Below are positions 21,474-31,620 of a stretch of DNA of 64,000 nucleotides, piece by piece; the first letter of the stretch is position 1; the number at the start of each line of letters is the position of its first letter. The notes beneath the pieces are model-generated. The model was given only the letters and a program-made list of their open reading frames with translations, ran no database searches and was not told where the DNA came from. Made by a program: the position numbers and the translations under genes. Source of the stretch: Malaya genurostris (lineage: Eukaryota > Arthropoda > Insecta > Diptera > Culicidae); assembly GCF_030247185.1 (NCBI RefSeq), contig NC_080572.1:159055580-159119579 (forward strand), in the 5' to 3' direction.

Positions 21474-22638
21474 GCAGAACCAGTTTCCCTTCGAAGAAGA
21501 TCGATTACATCATCCTGTTGGTGGTCGTTTGCATTGGAGCAAAATAGAACGGAAAATGGTATCCATTGAAATGTGGAACATTATGCAAAATCAACCCTTC
21601 TAATAACTCTAATTGTTACCTAAAGAACTATAAAGATTGCTTCTTTGTAAATCGAAAAATAAAATTAGCTGTGTAGTGCAAATCTAAGATAATTTGATCA
21701 GTTTTTTTTTGCCAATTTCGTTTATCAGTGTTTAATATCTTAGAGAATTATACAATTTGGCTCTTCTGGGATGCCAGAAATGAATCCCGTACAGCATTTT
21801 GATAGTTTCCTTTACTGAAATATTGAAATCCGAAATGAAATAATCGACATCAAAATTCTCTACGGTGCCATTTAGAACCATAATTTTATACCCAAAGAAT
21901 TATGCGAAGTTTTACTTCACTATACTGTATACGACCCATTTTTCAACCAGTTGTAGTTTGTAGTAAACTTTCTGCTAATTTGCTATATAAAATGCATAGC
22001 ATCGACTCAGAAGCCATTCATTTCGAATTTGGCTGTCGTTGTCATCGTGTTGATTATGGTGCGATAGAGGAATCTCCAAGCGAAATATAAAGCTTGTCAC
22101 CGCAAGCGGAAGATGCAGGTGACTCCAACAGAACACATATCAGTATCGCATTTACGGACAGCAGGTCAGCCTGGAGATAGATGACGGAACTCAGCGCTAT
22201 CCATCGGAAGTCAATGGTATCCATCGAAATTTGAACTCAACTCGTCACTCTCCATCACGAACGCCTTCATAAAAGATTACCATTATTTTATCATAAAGAA
22301 CTATACTGGTTATTTCGTAATATTTGTGTGTCAGAATGTTCAATGTAACTAATCTGTACTGTAGTTAAGGTGTATCGTCTTAAATTCTAGTAGTGTGACT
22401 AAATTCTAGTAACTTACACAATTCACACAATCGATCAACTAATTGATATTCGGAAGTATAAAGAAAGAGTGTCAGTTTTATTCGTATTCATGACATCCAG
22501 TTAAGTCTCTGATATTACACACCTGTACTTTTTTCAAACCACTATACAATGTTACCGGCATTACTCGGTACAGAACCGTATGACCAGCGCGCTATGATGA
22601 TTTTGCGGACTGCTAAGCTTATTTGATGGAATTGGTGA

Positions 22639-23353
22639 TTAATGAAGCAAAGGGTGATGGCGCAGGCGACATCCATCAACATAACAGTCTTTGGGTATTC
22701 TACAAGGCCACGGAGAGTAACTCTTCAAACAGGATCTACACAGCTCTTGCTGTCTCACCATCTTCCATTTTTCTCCAGGACTGAGTGTCTTGAACTTACC
22801 GCAGATATCCACCGCGTGTCCAAATCTACCACGTATAGAACAGGCCTTTTCAGTCTGCTGCTGATTTTTTACTATACGTACATCGCTGTGGTGATTTACA
22901 AAACCTTTTGATCGGACATTACCACCTTTCGCCCGGTATTCTTCGCATTTTACACTTCTAATCGTTGGTAAACAATATGTTGTAACTTCGTTTGCTTTCC
23001 GCATAATTTCTGTCAGAAATTGTCCAGAGGTCTCGATTGTATCGACTGAAACTGCAACTTTATATTTCACCCATTTAAGCTTTATATCACACGGTAACTT
23101 TTCGACAAATTCCTGCAAAAGCGACGGATTAGACTGATCGCCACTAGATGATCGCTGCTGCTAGCAGTAGCCTACTCCGCACCGCTTCCATTGCATCGCC
23201 TTTCAAACACCGTTGAAGGCGAATCAGATTTTCCGCATGCGAATATCCACACTCTCTTGTAGAGTTTTCCAAGCATCTCACAAATACTGGCCACTCTTCC
23301 GGACTAGCAGAAAATGCTGGTAAATCCTTTGGTATGACTTGGCGCGCTGCCAA
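22639..23353 (-). pseudogene. BEL gag, DUF1759 and zinc-knuckle part
   Basis: On the minus strand 23144-23353 encodes LPAFSASPEEWPVFVRC and LIRLQRCLKGDAMEAVRSRL, the typical BEL/Pao gag core (DUF1759). After a deletion and frame change at 23119-23143, 22639-23118 continues with EFVEKLPCDIKLKWVKYK and the Cys/His region (ACSIRGRFGHAVDIC, ELCRSCLKS, CYVDGCRLRHHPLLH), which corresponds to the zinc knuckles before the protease. The first knuckle has lost a Cys. The homologous intact protein is encoded at 61158-64000. Confidence 0.8.
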
Positions 23354-23425
23354 TTGCGCTTTTGTAAGAGAACTTACTCCTGGTTTGTGGAAAGTAAAGC
23401 GAATCGATTGACGGTCCGATTTACA

Positions 23426-23746
23426 TTACAAATTCGTTGGGTTCTGAACGCTATTCAGCGAAAGTTGATTAAATCTATTTGAAACCCGACTTCGATCTGT
23501 CAAATTAAGTAACGCTGACGAGTGCCGATTAGAAGAGGGCATTCTGCTTGGTAGAGAAACCATGGTTGAAAATTTATCTAGTAGGCCAGCTAACAATTCC
23601 CATGTCTTTTCCACTTCTGTAATAGAGCATGTGCTATTTCGACTACTGTTAGCATCTAGTCGTGACTGCATAATTTCATATTTCTTTTGTATATACTCCT
23701 CCTCCAGCCTTTTTAGAGCCTCTTCTCGCAGTTTCTCCTCCATCAA
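23426..23746 (-). pseudogene. BEL gag, middle part after the LINE insertion
   Basis: This piece continues the gag frame interrupted by the LOA-like LINE. It begins with the second copy of the duplicated target (residues MEEKLREEALKRLEEEYIQK onwards) and goes on with NSSRNSTCSITEVEKTWELL and a polar linker. Joined conceptually to 26101-26649, the coiled-coil region runs into the linker before DUF1759. Confidence 0.75.
23651..23746. repeat. Left copy of 96-bp target-site duplication
   Basis: This is identical to 26101-26196. It encodes 32 residues of BEL gag coiled coil that occur once in the ancestral gene. It flanks the LOA-like LINE at 23747-26100. Confidence 0.9.
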
Positions 23747-26100
23747 GAATCAGGAATCAGAACAAATTGGCTCAAATGGCACGTTCCCCTTGATATTTGG
23801 AGATTTGTGCCTTGCCATCAATTTGTTTTTAGCATCATTTTCCCGATATAGATAGAGGGAAGGATTGAAAGGAAATGGTAAGGGTTGGACTAGGAGGATG
23901 GGAAAATCCCCTAAGGGATGCTGAACAATCTGCTGAGGATCACATTTAGTGGAAGCAATTCTGAGCTTTAAATTCTGAACCTCTACGAGGTCCCGAACAG
24001 TCTGCTGTTAATAAAACCTCCAACCCCCGAGAGGATTTAGAGATCTTACAAAAGCGACACCATTCTGCACTCTCGGAAGAATGCAGAACGACTCGCAGTA
24101 TGTACGAGCAGAAGTAAATTCGGTACCCCCCAAAGGATGCCAAACAATCTGCTAAACCCTATTTAAGGTGAATACAGAAGGGATTCATTCACTCCAGGAA
24201 GAACGATGAACCCTTCTGACTATAGCTCCTTACCACATTGGGTGAGAAACGAGAAAATATCCTTCAATTTTAGCTCCGCATACACAGACTCAACCATGTA
24301 TGGAGAACCAAAAACCCGGATACGTAGCTGCGTCAATGCGGGACAGTTACATATCAGATGATATGAAGTACCATAATCGCATTTACACAAATCACACGAA
24401 TAATACTCAGCACGTTGAATAGTAGCCATGTGATAATTGAGTTTGCATGGCCAGTCAGAGCTCTGACCAGAATACTTCAATGATACTTGGAGAAATGCAG
24501 TAGACACTTTGACATTTTCAGATTTAAATCTGGTAGAAATGCTTTTGTCTGAGCGCAAGTTTGCAAGCTGCGCCAGTAGCTGGCATGTTTGGATGCAGCC
24601 CAAGAACGTATCTTGTGCTTTATCCAACTAGTTGAAAGTGGTAAAGCTGGTTCAGGACCAACGAAATCATTCGTTGCACCAGCTCTAGCCAACTCATCAG
24701 CCCATTCATTTCCAGTAATACCAGAATGGCCGGGTACCCATAAGAAGTAAACAGCATTTGAAATGCTGAGGTCTTCAATTTGAGTTCGACATGCGATCAC
24801 TAGATTCGACCGTGAGTCATTCGAACTGAGTGCTTTTAAGGCTGCCTGACTGTCGGAACAAAAATAAATACGTTTACCACAGATCCTCCACACAGAATTG
24901 CGTAGATTTCTGCTTGGAACACAGTACAGTATCTACCAAGTGAATGAGACTGCTCCAGCCTCATTTCACGACAGTAGACACCAGCACCAGCACGACCATT
25001 CAACAGAGAACCGTCCGTAAAACAAACTATGTGTTCATCAAGTTGTCGTTCCAGACAACCAGACAACCATTCCTAACGAAGAGGATAGCTCACATTGAAT
25101 GTTTTAAAAGGAAAACTGCATGTGAGAGTTAGGTCACTAGGAGCGAGTAAATACTCATCCCACGTAACCATTTGAGACCACAAGCGAGTGTGGCTGGTAG
25201 CATAATGTAATGGGTTACTGTTCCAAAGCCCTGTAACCCTAAGACGGTATGCACAAGATAATGCTTCTTGTTTTAGGAACACATGTAGTGGTTTAATACA
25301 CAGTAGCGCCTCTAGAGCAGCATTAGGAGTTGTCGTGAATGCTCCTGTCATCGCCATTAGGACCATCCTTTGGAGATGATTTAGCTTTGACTGAACTGTC
25401 GCGACTTCTCCTTTCTGCCACCATACAAGACATCCATATGCTAAAATTGGTCTAACAATAGTTGTGTAGATCCAATGAATATATCTGGGTTTGAGTCCCC
25501 ATGATTTTCCAAAAGCTCGTCTGCATTGGCCGAAAGCCATGCAAGCTCTTTCAATCCTGAAGTCAATGTGAGCAGACCAATTCAGTTTTGAGTCAAGAAT
25601 AACCCCGACGTATTTAACTTGATCGACCACAGTGACCTCTGCAACGGACGAGCTCCTGTAATTATCCTACGATGAGTGAAAAGCACCATTTGATGTTTTG
25701 CCCGGATTTACAGATAATCCAACCTGACAACACCATTGTTCAACAGATCGCAGGGCTTGCTGCATTAAATCAAAGAGAGTGTTAATGCTTATACCGGTCA
25801 TCAATATATGGTAATCGTCGGCAAAACCATAAGTCGGAAATCCAAGGTTATTAAGTTTCCTTAACAAACCATCAGCGACTAGGTTCTATAAAAGTGGGGA
25901 TAGTACACCACCTTGAGGAAAAACCCAAGATATTCCGTCCACGACTGCAATGTTTAACCTCCTGCAGCCATTCAGCCATCGGCACGGAAATACACCTTGA
26001 CTTAGGAGTTCCTATTTTTGTGGCCTTTTACGACATGGAACAGGAAACCAGTGGATCAATTCTTGGTAAAAAATAATTCCGCCGGATACCACACGGCTTG
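23747..26100 (-). mobile_element. LOA-like LINE, copy 3, internally deleted
   Basis: The element lies in BEL gag in the same orientation as BEL. Its 5' end at 26100 reads CAAGCCGTGTGGTATCCGGC, like 38365 onwards in copy 2, and its 3' end at 23747 carries two TGATTC units. The leader joins RT directly: the 5' leader runs to about 25925, then jumps to the CAAGGTGGTGTACTATCCCC of the RT domain. About 2.1 kb covering the endonuclease and first half of RT is missing relative to copies 1 and 2. It is flanked by a 96-bp target duplication. Confidence 0.9.
24220..25930 (-). pseudogene. LOA-like ORF remnant, late RT and RNase H
   Basis: Reading right to left, 25667-25867 holds YGFADDYHILMTG, 25073-25630 the RT thumb and linker (VDQVKYVGVILDSKLNW), 24836-25066 the first RNase H strands (CFTDGSLLNGRAGAG), 24477-24893 the SDSQAALKAL and WADELARAGA motifs, and 24220-24475 the C-terminal Cys/His region. 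Frame changes near 25650, 25060, 24900 and 24470 inactivate it. Amino-acid identity to the two intact copies is high, so it is a young, recently broken copy. Confidence 0.85.
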
Positions 26101-26196
26101 AGCATCTAGTCGTGACTGCATAATTTCATATTTCTTTTGTATATACTCCTCCTCCAGCCTTTTTAGAGCCTCTTCTCGCAGTTTCTCCTCCATCAA
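26101..26196. repeat. Right copy of 96-bp target-site duplication
   Basis: Matches 23651-23746; see that entry. Confidence 0.9.
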
Positions 26197-26649
26197 CTGT
26201 TTCTTGGCCAGTGCAGACTCTGCTTCTTCACGGTATCGTTTTTCTTCCAAGCATTTGCGTTCAAATTCTGCTTCTTTTTCCATTATAACCTTCAACTGTA
26301 ATTGGTGTTTCTGTTCAAGGGCAGTTTCGTGTTCTCTTTGCTCCTTTTCAATTTGAAGACGTTGAATCTCCAGGCGTTGTCGCTCATTTAACTGTTGTAG
26401 CTCCAAAGCAGCTCTAGCGGCTCTGGTAGACATCATCGTACTAGCTTTGGAACTGAGTTCATCATTTTCCTGAGATATTTTGTCGCACATGGGACAATTC
26501 CATTCGCACTCTGCCACCGAGTCTCCTACTCCCACACACTGGTTATGGTACCATTGCTGGCATCGATCGCAAGCCACCATACCATAATCGTCCGGATCAT
26601 TACACAAACCGCAACTGTAAGTTGGTGCTTTCCTATTGTTCTTCGGCAT
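26101..26649 (-). pseudogene. BEL gag N-terminal part with PHD finger
   Basis: The frame starts at 26649 with MPKNNRKAPTYSC. Residues Cys13, Cys16, Cys27, Cys30, His35, Cys38, Cys52 and Cys55 form a C4HC3 pattern, and with Trp50 two residues before Cys52 this is a PHD-type zinc finger. Residues ~75-183 are a highly charged heptad-like helix rich in Glu, Gln, Arg and Lys, a likely coiled coil. The gene is cut by the LOA-like LINE; beyond 26101 the frame runs into LINE sequence. The same order, PHD then coiled coil then DUF1759, is seen in the intact BEL element at 61158. Confidence 0.85.
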
Positions 26650-26766
26650 ATCTTTTCTATCCGTTCTACTCCGTGCTTTGAATCTATCAGTTTAACCTCG
26701 AATTCCGAACAAAATCATAAAGAATGTCGTTGAAACCTGTCACGACGAGGTTAGAAATTTTCAGAA

Positions 26767-27725
26767 TGTCGTGGAAGTCCGTCACGACGAGGTAAAAATA
26801 ACACAATCCTCTAGCGTAATTCAATCTAGCTTCAAGCTGTAAATTTATTCCAGATTAGTTTACTATTTTGCTTAATTTCGAGAAACTTACATTTTGGTGT
26901 TTATTTAACTGATAAATATAATAGCACAAATTATATAACTTATTTAAAACGTAGCAATATTTGTTCGACCACGTTTTTGCCTTTCTCGTATAGAAAGGTT
27001 ATGCAATCACTGTGAAAACCGACTTTTGAACCGACGCCCGGAGGGCCGAGTGTCATATACCATTTAACTCAGTTCGTCGAGTACGCAAAATGTCTGTGTG
27101 TGTGCATGTGCGTATGTGTGCATGTAACGTTTTTTTGCACTAACTATTCTCGGAGATGGCAGAACCGATTTTCACAAACTTAAATTCAAATGAAAGGTAC
27201 AAAATTCCTGAATATAATTTGAATCCGACTTCCGGTTCCGGAGATATGGGGTAAAATGTAGAAAAACATGAAAATATGTGTTCTAATTTTTCTCATAGAT
27301 GGCGTGACCGATTTTCACAAACTTAGGTTCAAATTAAAGGTCCTGTGGTCCCATACTATTATATACTAAAAATGTTATACCACTGAAAAGGGCGAAAACC
27401 GTAAAAAGTTTTCTAAATCGACCTCAAATCTTCTCCAATTGATTGGTTTTATCAGTAGACGGTCAAACAAACCGATTTTGGTTATTATTTTAAGAATCGA
27501 AGAAAATTATTTTGAAGAATACCACAATATTATAGAAGTAAGTAAGGCAGCATTACACCACTAGGTGGGTTAAAACAGGTTTTACTTGTGTTCTAACTTA
27601 ATGTACTTCAACGAGGTAATAACTGTCACTGAAGTACAGTAGATGAGTCGTTGGTTTTACTGATTTTAGCACAAACGTTGTCATCACTACCAGGGGTGCG
27701 CGAATAGGTTTTCGCTTTCCCAACA
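26767..27725 (-). repeat. BEL 5' LTR, interrupted by a repeat
   Basis: The LTR begins TGTTGGGAAAGCG (minus strand, from 27725) and matches the 3' LTR at 9687-9996. A 601-bp repeat (26979-27579) splits it. The inner edge near 26767 is less certain, because about 45 bp near it have no counterpart in the other LTR and a related GTCACGACGAGG sequence recurs at 26740-26753. Confidence 0.75.
26979..27579 (+). repeat. GCCTTTCTC...AAAACAGG repeat inserted in the BEL 5' LTR
   Basis: The other LTR gives the empty site. GACCACG followed by six T and ACTTG there becomes five T, the repeat, then four T, implying a 3-bp TTT duplication. The repeat starts GCCTTTCTCGTATAGAAAGG and ends GGTGGGTTAAAACAGG. It contains GT-rich sequence near 27097-27123 and CCGACTTCCGGTTCCGGAG near 27228. 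This copy defines the ends used for the other copies in the window. Confidence 0.85.
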
Positions 27726-28599
27726 AAAGGCGAACAATCTGCAAAATAATATGGCGACTCTACTATTGAAATGACTATTTGTACAAAAGCCGTAACCAAA
27801 CGATACTAAATCAGTGAAAGCCAAGACTTAAATACGAAAAAAGAAACAAAACAAACCAAGTACTGTTACAAAGATGAAATATGTTACTATAGAATCACTT
27901 GAAATATAAATTTTACAGAGATGTAAAGAGTAAAGAAAATAAAAATTAATTTAAATGAAAATGATACAAAACCCAAAAGATCATAATCGCTGTTACGAGT
28001 ATGGAAACTCATTTCAAATATCGCTTCATTGAATCGAGTACTTTGACGCTAATTCATTTATTGCCTTTGGAGATTTTGTACATATTTTTCTTAAAATGAC
28101 CTCCAAATTTTGGAGAATGTTTCAAATTCGGTTATTCATTTGAGCCGAAACGTCTTCAATTGGCCCAGACACGATCCAAATCATATCAACCCATTCGAGA
28201 CGTTTTTGGCCATATTTTTCTCTAAACATCGTTTTTTGCAGAGTACTTAGAAATTTCAAATTATTTGCTGTTATGAACTATGAACAGTTCCGTACAATAT
28301 ACTTTAACCAATACTTCTGCCACTTTTACGATCATCATCAATAGAACGGGCTTTGGGAATCATCACATTGACATTTTCACCTCTTTGAAACAATTTATCG
28401 ACTTTCTCACATACTGAAAAATTCCTGAGATCGAATTAAAAACAATTGTTGATTCACTTTATCATTCAACTTCATTGATCACGAACAATCATGACAACAC
28501 TCTTCTGGAACCGCCTTTCACATAGGTCGTTTGATTTTTTTGATTTTGTGAGTGCTTCAAATAGTTTCCATCCAAAGATAATTTTTTAGCAGTACGAAA

Positions 28600-28815
28600 T
28601 TCACCTGAACAGCTGTAGGTACAGAAATATGGGGAACAAGTGCAGAACGCACAGAAGTAAGTGTGGAAGGTACAGGAACAGGCACAGAAAGTGAAAAAAA
28701 TAGAGAAAGTACAGGAACAAGTACAGACATGAGAGAAACAAAAACGGAAAATACTGGAACAAGTGCAGACAGGACAGGCAAATTTAGAGAAAGCACAGGA
28801 ACAAATATAGAGTAC
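28600..28815. repeat. Degenerate ACAGGAACA-type minisatellite
   Basis: Short units such as GTACAGGAACAAGTACAG, ACAGGAACAGGCACAG and CACAGGAACAAATA recur with variation. The antisense frame across it is just the repeat translated (runs of valine, proline and serine) and is not taken as a gene. Confidence 0.6.
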
Positions 28816-28854
28816 TGAAATACCAAGGCTTTTAGATGTTAAATCTCGATTATC

Positions 28855-29103
28855 AGGCTCAGAATTACCTTAATTTTAAACGCTTCCAACTAGGTGACCT
28901 GAAGATGGATATATATTACTTCTCGATGAAGATTAGGTCCTGAGTGAATTGCTTAGAGTATCATAATAATCGAAAGAGGAAGTAAACAAAGACAATTTGT
29001 CATTTACAGTTAGAAGTTAATCCAATGTTAATAGAGAAATAATATAAATCCTTCCTTAAATCACCTAGTTAGAAGCGTTTAAAATAACGGTAATTCTGAG
29101 CCT
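28855..29103. repeat. Small palindromic element
   Basis: The 43-bp arms 28855-28897 and 29061-29103 (starting AGGCTCAGAATTACC on their own strands) are inverted copies with about three mismatches around a ~160-bp loop. This is a MITE-like or fold-back structure; no target duplication is obvious. Confidence 0.55.
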
Positions 29104-29776
29104 ATTATGTAAGTACAAGGTTTTCTGTAACCCCAAACCAAAATTAATAGGGAATTGCAAATCAGTGGACACCCACACAAACGAACACATATTTGGTATG
29201 CATCGCCGCACTGCACACATGTTAAATGTACCAAATCTATCGACAAATTACAAAATTAGGTCTGGAAAATTTATCGCCAAAAGTTCTGAATTGGCATGCT
29301 GGTTCCCGTAGAACCGGCTGATCGATACTCAATATACTCAAGCAAACGCGATGTGTAGCAGACGGAAAAAAACACTTATAGTTTAGCTTATATTTGTGAT
29401 TAGGGCACATAACCGTTTATAATTTTATTTACGTTCCGTCTTAGGCTCGTTAGTGCAGAGCAGTTCAAATTGAACTACTTCGTGCAAACTTAAGCAGTTC
29501 AACTTGAACCGCTAAGCAGACGTAAAGTTAACGCTATTTTTCATTTCCATCTCTGGGGGGATCGATTTGGTGAGAAAAAAAGATCCTAAATCAATCCCCA
29601 AATGTTTGGTTTGCTGCCTCCCAAAGACTGGGTTAGTAGTTAGTAGTTATCATTTTCTCAAAAAAATAGTCTATTTGTATAGGTTCTGCCGCATGAATGA
29701 AAGAACGATATGAACATAGTTTGAACACTAGCTTCATAAAATAGAATTAAATTGGTTTCGATACATGTATGCTTAC

Positions 29777-29896
29777 CTTGTTTCGAAGAGCTAAACGTTC
29801 TCAGTCTATAATTATCGTCATCATCTTGATCGTCGATTTGGAGCTGTTGCATATTTATTTGGGGTACATCTAGGAATATGTTAGATTTTCTCGTAG
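29777..29896 (-). CDS. Candidate host-gene exon (120 nt, phase 1)
   Basis: On the minus strand a good acceptor (TTTTTGTTTTCAG) precedes 29896 and a consensus donor (AACAAG then GTAAGC) follows 29777. The 120-nt exon between them is open in one frame, ATRKSNIFLDVPQINMQQ onward, including a QIDDQDDDDNYRLR acidic stretch, and it ends in the same codon phase as it begins, as expected for a cassette exon. I do not recognise the protein. Together with nearby splice-bounded pieces at 30269-30294 and 30368-30400 it suggests part of a host gene with small exons on the minus strand. Chance splice sites remain possible. Confidence 0.45.
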
Positions 29897-30268
29897 CTGA
29901 AAACAAAAACGTTCATTTTATAAGCAATAGTAAAGAACATAACTCGTATAGTGTTCTAATCATAAATTATTATAAGGGAGAACCATTTTAGGGCGTAATG
30001 AAATAACAAACGGGTAATACAACACTCTAAATTAACCGCCAGAAAATTCAACATGTACTTGAGGTACAGAAATAACAGAAAAATTTGTGCGAAATAAAAT
30101 TATATAGTTCTTACTACATCACTTTGTTTATCCCAGGCTTTAACTTCGAAGATGAAAATCAATCATATTTGTAATTTAGGTACGTTCAAGAACAATTTTA
30201 CTAATTATAAAAAAAAAATCAACCGAAAAAAGACTTCGCTGCTATTTATTATTATTGAAAGTACATAC

Positions 30269-30294
30269 CAAAAATCAATTGAGGATTACCGTTA
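30269..30294 (-). other. Candidate 26-nt micro-exon
   Basis: Minus-strand acceptor TTATCTCCAG and donor TTTTTG/GTATGT bound 26 nt. In the phase that fits the 29777-29896 exon it reads NGNPQLIF. It does not keep the frame if spliced after the 33-nt candidate at 30368-30400, so the two would have to be alternatives, or one is spurious. Confidence 0.25.
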
Positions 30295-30367
30295 CTGGAG
30301 ATAACAAGAAAACAAAATCAAGAGGAAGAACAACATTTTGATTACAAATTTAGAGGATTTCTCATAC

Positions 30368-30400
30368 CTAATTTAGTTCGAACGTTTTGAATTCTTCTAT
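30368..30400 (-). other. Candidate 33-nt micro-exon
   Basis: Minus-strand acceptor TTATATTACAG and donor TTAG/GTATGAG bound 33 nt. In the phase compatible with direct splicing to the 29777-29896 exon it reads RRIQNVRTKL. Short length makes this weak evidence by itself. Confidence 0.25.
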
Positions 30401-30807
30401 CTGTAATATAAATATGAATAAAGTAGAAAGAATAAGCTTCCGAATTAGATGCGCATTTTACACTGAATGTATGGTTAGAATTTATTTCAAATTACATAAC
30501 ATAATCAACTATTTTTTAGTTAAAATCACACAAAAACAGATAATAACTAGTGATTTGCAGTCTCGATATTACCAGGAATTATGAGATAACTAGGAAATGG
30601 AATAACTGAGGCAAAAATTGCCATTAAGATCCAATTCTATGAGCCTCAAAGGAAGTAAGCCTTGATATTATTTTGTGGAATTTGTATTTTGTTTGGACAG
30701 ACCTCGCCGACGAAGACGGAGGGAAGGATGATTTAAAAAAACATCCATTACAGCTAGGCTTTTACTCAAGTTATCTTTGCCGTTGTGTAGCTTCAACCTT
30801 CAGCTAA

Positions 30808-30952
30808 ATCAAAGTCTTGACACTACATTCCTTTTGTGGAATTTGACCATTCTATTTCAAATGCCACTAAGAATCCCTCCAGCTCAGAACTCGAACATAC
30901 GATAAATGATTTGTAAGACTATCGCCATATGCATTGAACCGCCAACCCCGGT
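30808..30952 (-). mobile_element. tRNA-derived SINE, diverged copy
   Basis: Reading the minus strand, GGCGGTTCAATGCATATGGC, a B-box-like TATGTTCGAG, GGATTCTTAGTGG and AATTCCACAAAAGGAATGTA follow the same order as in the SINE at 31414-36309, with part of the body missing. Flanking direct repeats are TTCAACCTTCAGCTAA (30792-30807) and TTCAACCTCCAGCTAA (30953-30968), one mismatch apart. Confidence 0.75.
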
Positions 30953-31454
30953 TTCAACCTCCAGCTAACTGACGTTTGTCTGTCACATAGATACGCGTTT
31001 ACAAAGTTAATCCATGGATCGAAATAATTGCTGTTTTATAAAATATTTAAGCTGTCAGGTTTAATCCCGTGTCCCGTCTAGTTCCGGCCTCTTCTAATAA
31101 TTTATTAAATTTTTTGGAGGAGGGAGGGGGGTTCTAGTCTAGAATTCTAGTGCTCTTTTAGATTGCACAGTGAAATTTTTGTTTCGAAAGTTTCATGGCT
31201 ATCGAGAATCCACTACCGGTGAAACCTGCAGTAGCAGGTCCTTCGAAGCGTTACAAAGGACACTGTCAAAAAATGGTGCAGAATGACTGGAAATAAAAGC
31301 ACAGACTAACAAACATGACACTATGAGTAATTTCTTCTAAAAAAAACTTCGTGGTGCACTAGTTCCACCTATATTGAACTGCGCGAACTATTTACTATTG
31401 GTTCACCCCTTGTGTTGTCCCGATTTGACGGTTCAATGCATAGGACGCTGGTCT

Positions 31455-31620
31455 TACAAGCCAGTTGTCGTATGTTCGAGCCCCGACCTGGAAGGATTCT
31501 TAGTGTCAGTAGGATCCATAGTACTAGTCATGCAATGATTCCGTACGCTAAGAATCGGCTGCGAGGTCTGTTGAAACAGAAAGGTCAAATTCCACAAAAG
31601 GAATGTAATACCAAGACTTT
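31455..31620. repeat. Left copy of 166-bp target-site duplication
   Basis: Identical by eye to 36142-36307. It starts TACAAGCCAGTTGTCG and ends ATACCAAGACTTT, and is SINE sequence duplicated on insertion of the LOA-like LINE copy 1. Confidence 0.9.

Larger units (their letters stand above)
20750..22525. other. Unidentified insert between BEL gag and RT
   Basis: This ~1.8-kb block replaces the BEL protease region. Its possible ends, CAGTGTGTAATA at 20750 and TATTACACACCTG at 22513-22525, are an imperfect inverted pair, but I found no matching target duplication. The interior has a CGATTA-rich tract (20858-21113), a promoter-like tandem array (21119-21473) and otherwise non-coding DNA with short unconvincing frames. 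A decayed DNA transposon is the best guess. Confidence 0.35.
9687..27725 (-). mobile_element. BEL/Pao LTR retrotransposon, old and heavily nested
   Basis: The element lies on the minus strand and is bounded by 5-bp target duplications AAAGG (9682-9686 and 27726-27730), the TSD size expected for BEL/Pao. The 3' LTR is 9687-9996 and the 5' LTR about 26767-27725. Reading right to left it encodes a PHD-finger gag start, DUF1759-type gag and zinc knuckles, reverse transcriptase with YVDD, the RNase H region and integrase. It is split by at least five later insertions: a repeat in the 5' LTR, a LOA-like LINE in gag, an unknown block at 20.75-22.5 kb, an RTE LINE in RT, and a SINE in integrase. The coding parts carry stops and frameshifts. 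Removing the insertions would leave an element of roughly 5-6 kb. Confidence 0.9.
27731..31401. other. Host-like interval between nested elements
   Basis: This stretch has the fewest recognisable transposon sequences in the window. Within it I see a degenerate minisatellite (28600-28815), a palindrome (28855-29103), three candidate small exons on the minus strand (29777-30400) and a SINE (30808-30952), listed separately. The rest, including 27731-28600, 29104-29776 and 30953-31401, shows nothing I can assign. Confidence 0.45.

Noticed and set aside
28557..28826. A hydrophobic repeat protein on the minus strand
   Set aside because: It is a translated degenerate minisatellite with no splice or promoter context.
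31420..31500. A genuine tRNA gene
   Set aside because: It has an A/B-box-like head but no closed acceptor stem, continues into a SINE body, and is bounded by SINE-type direct repeats; a second diverged copy lies at 30808-30952.
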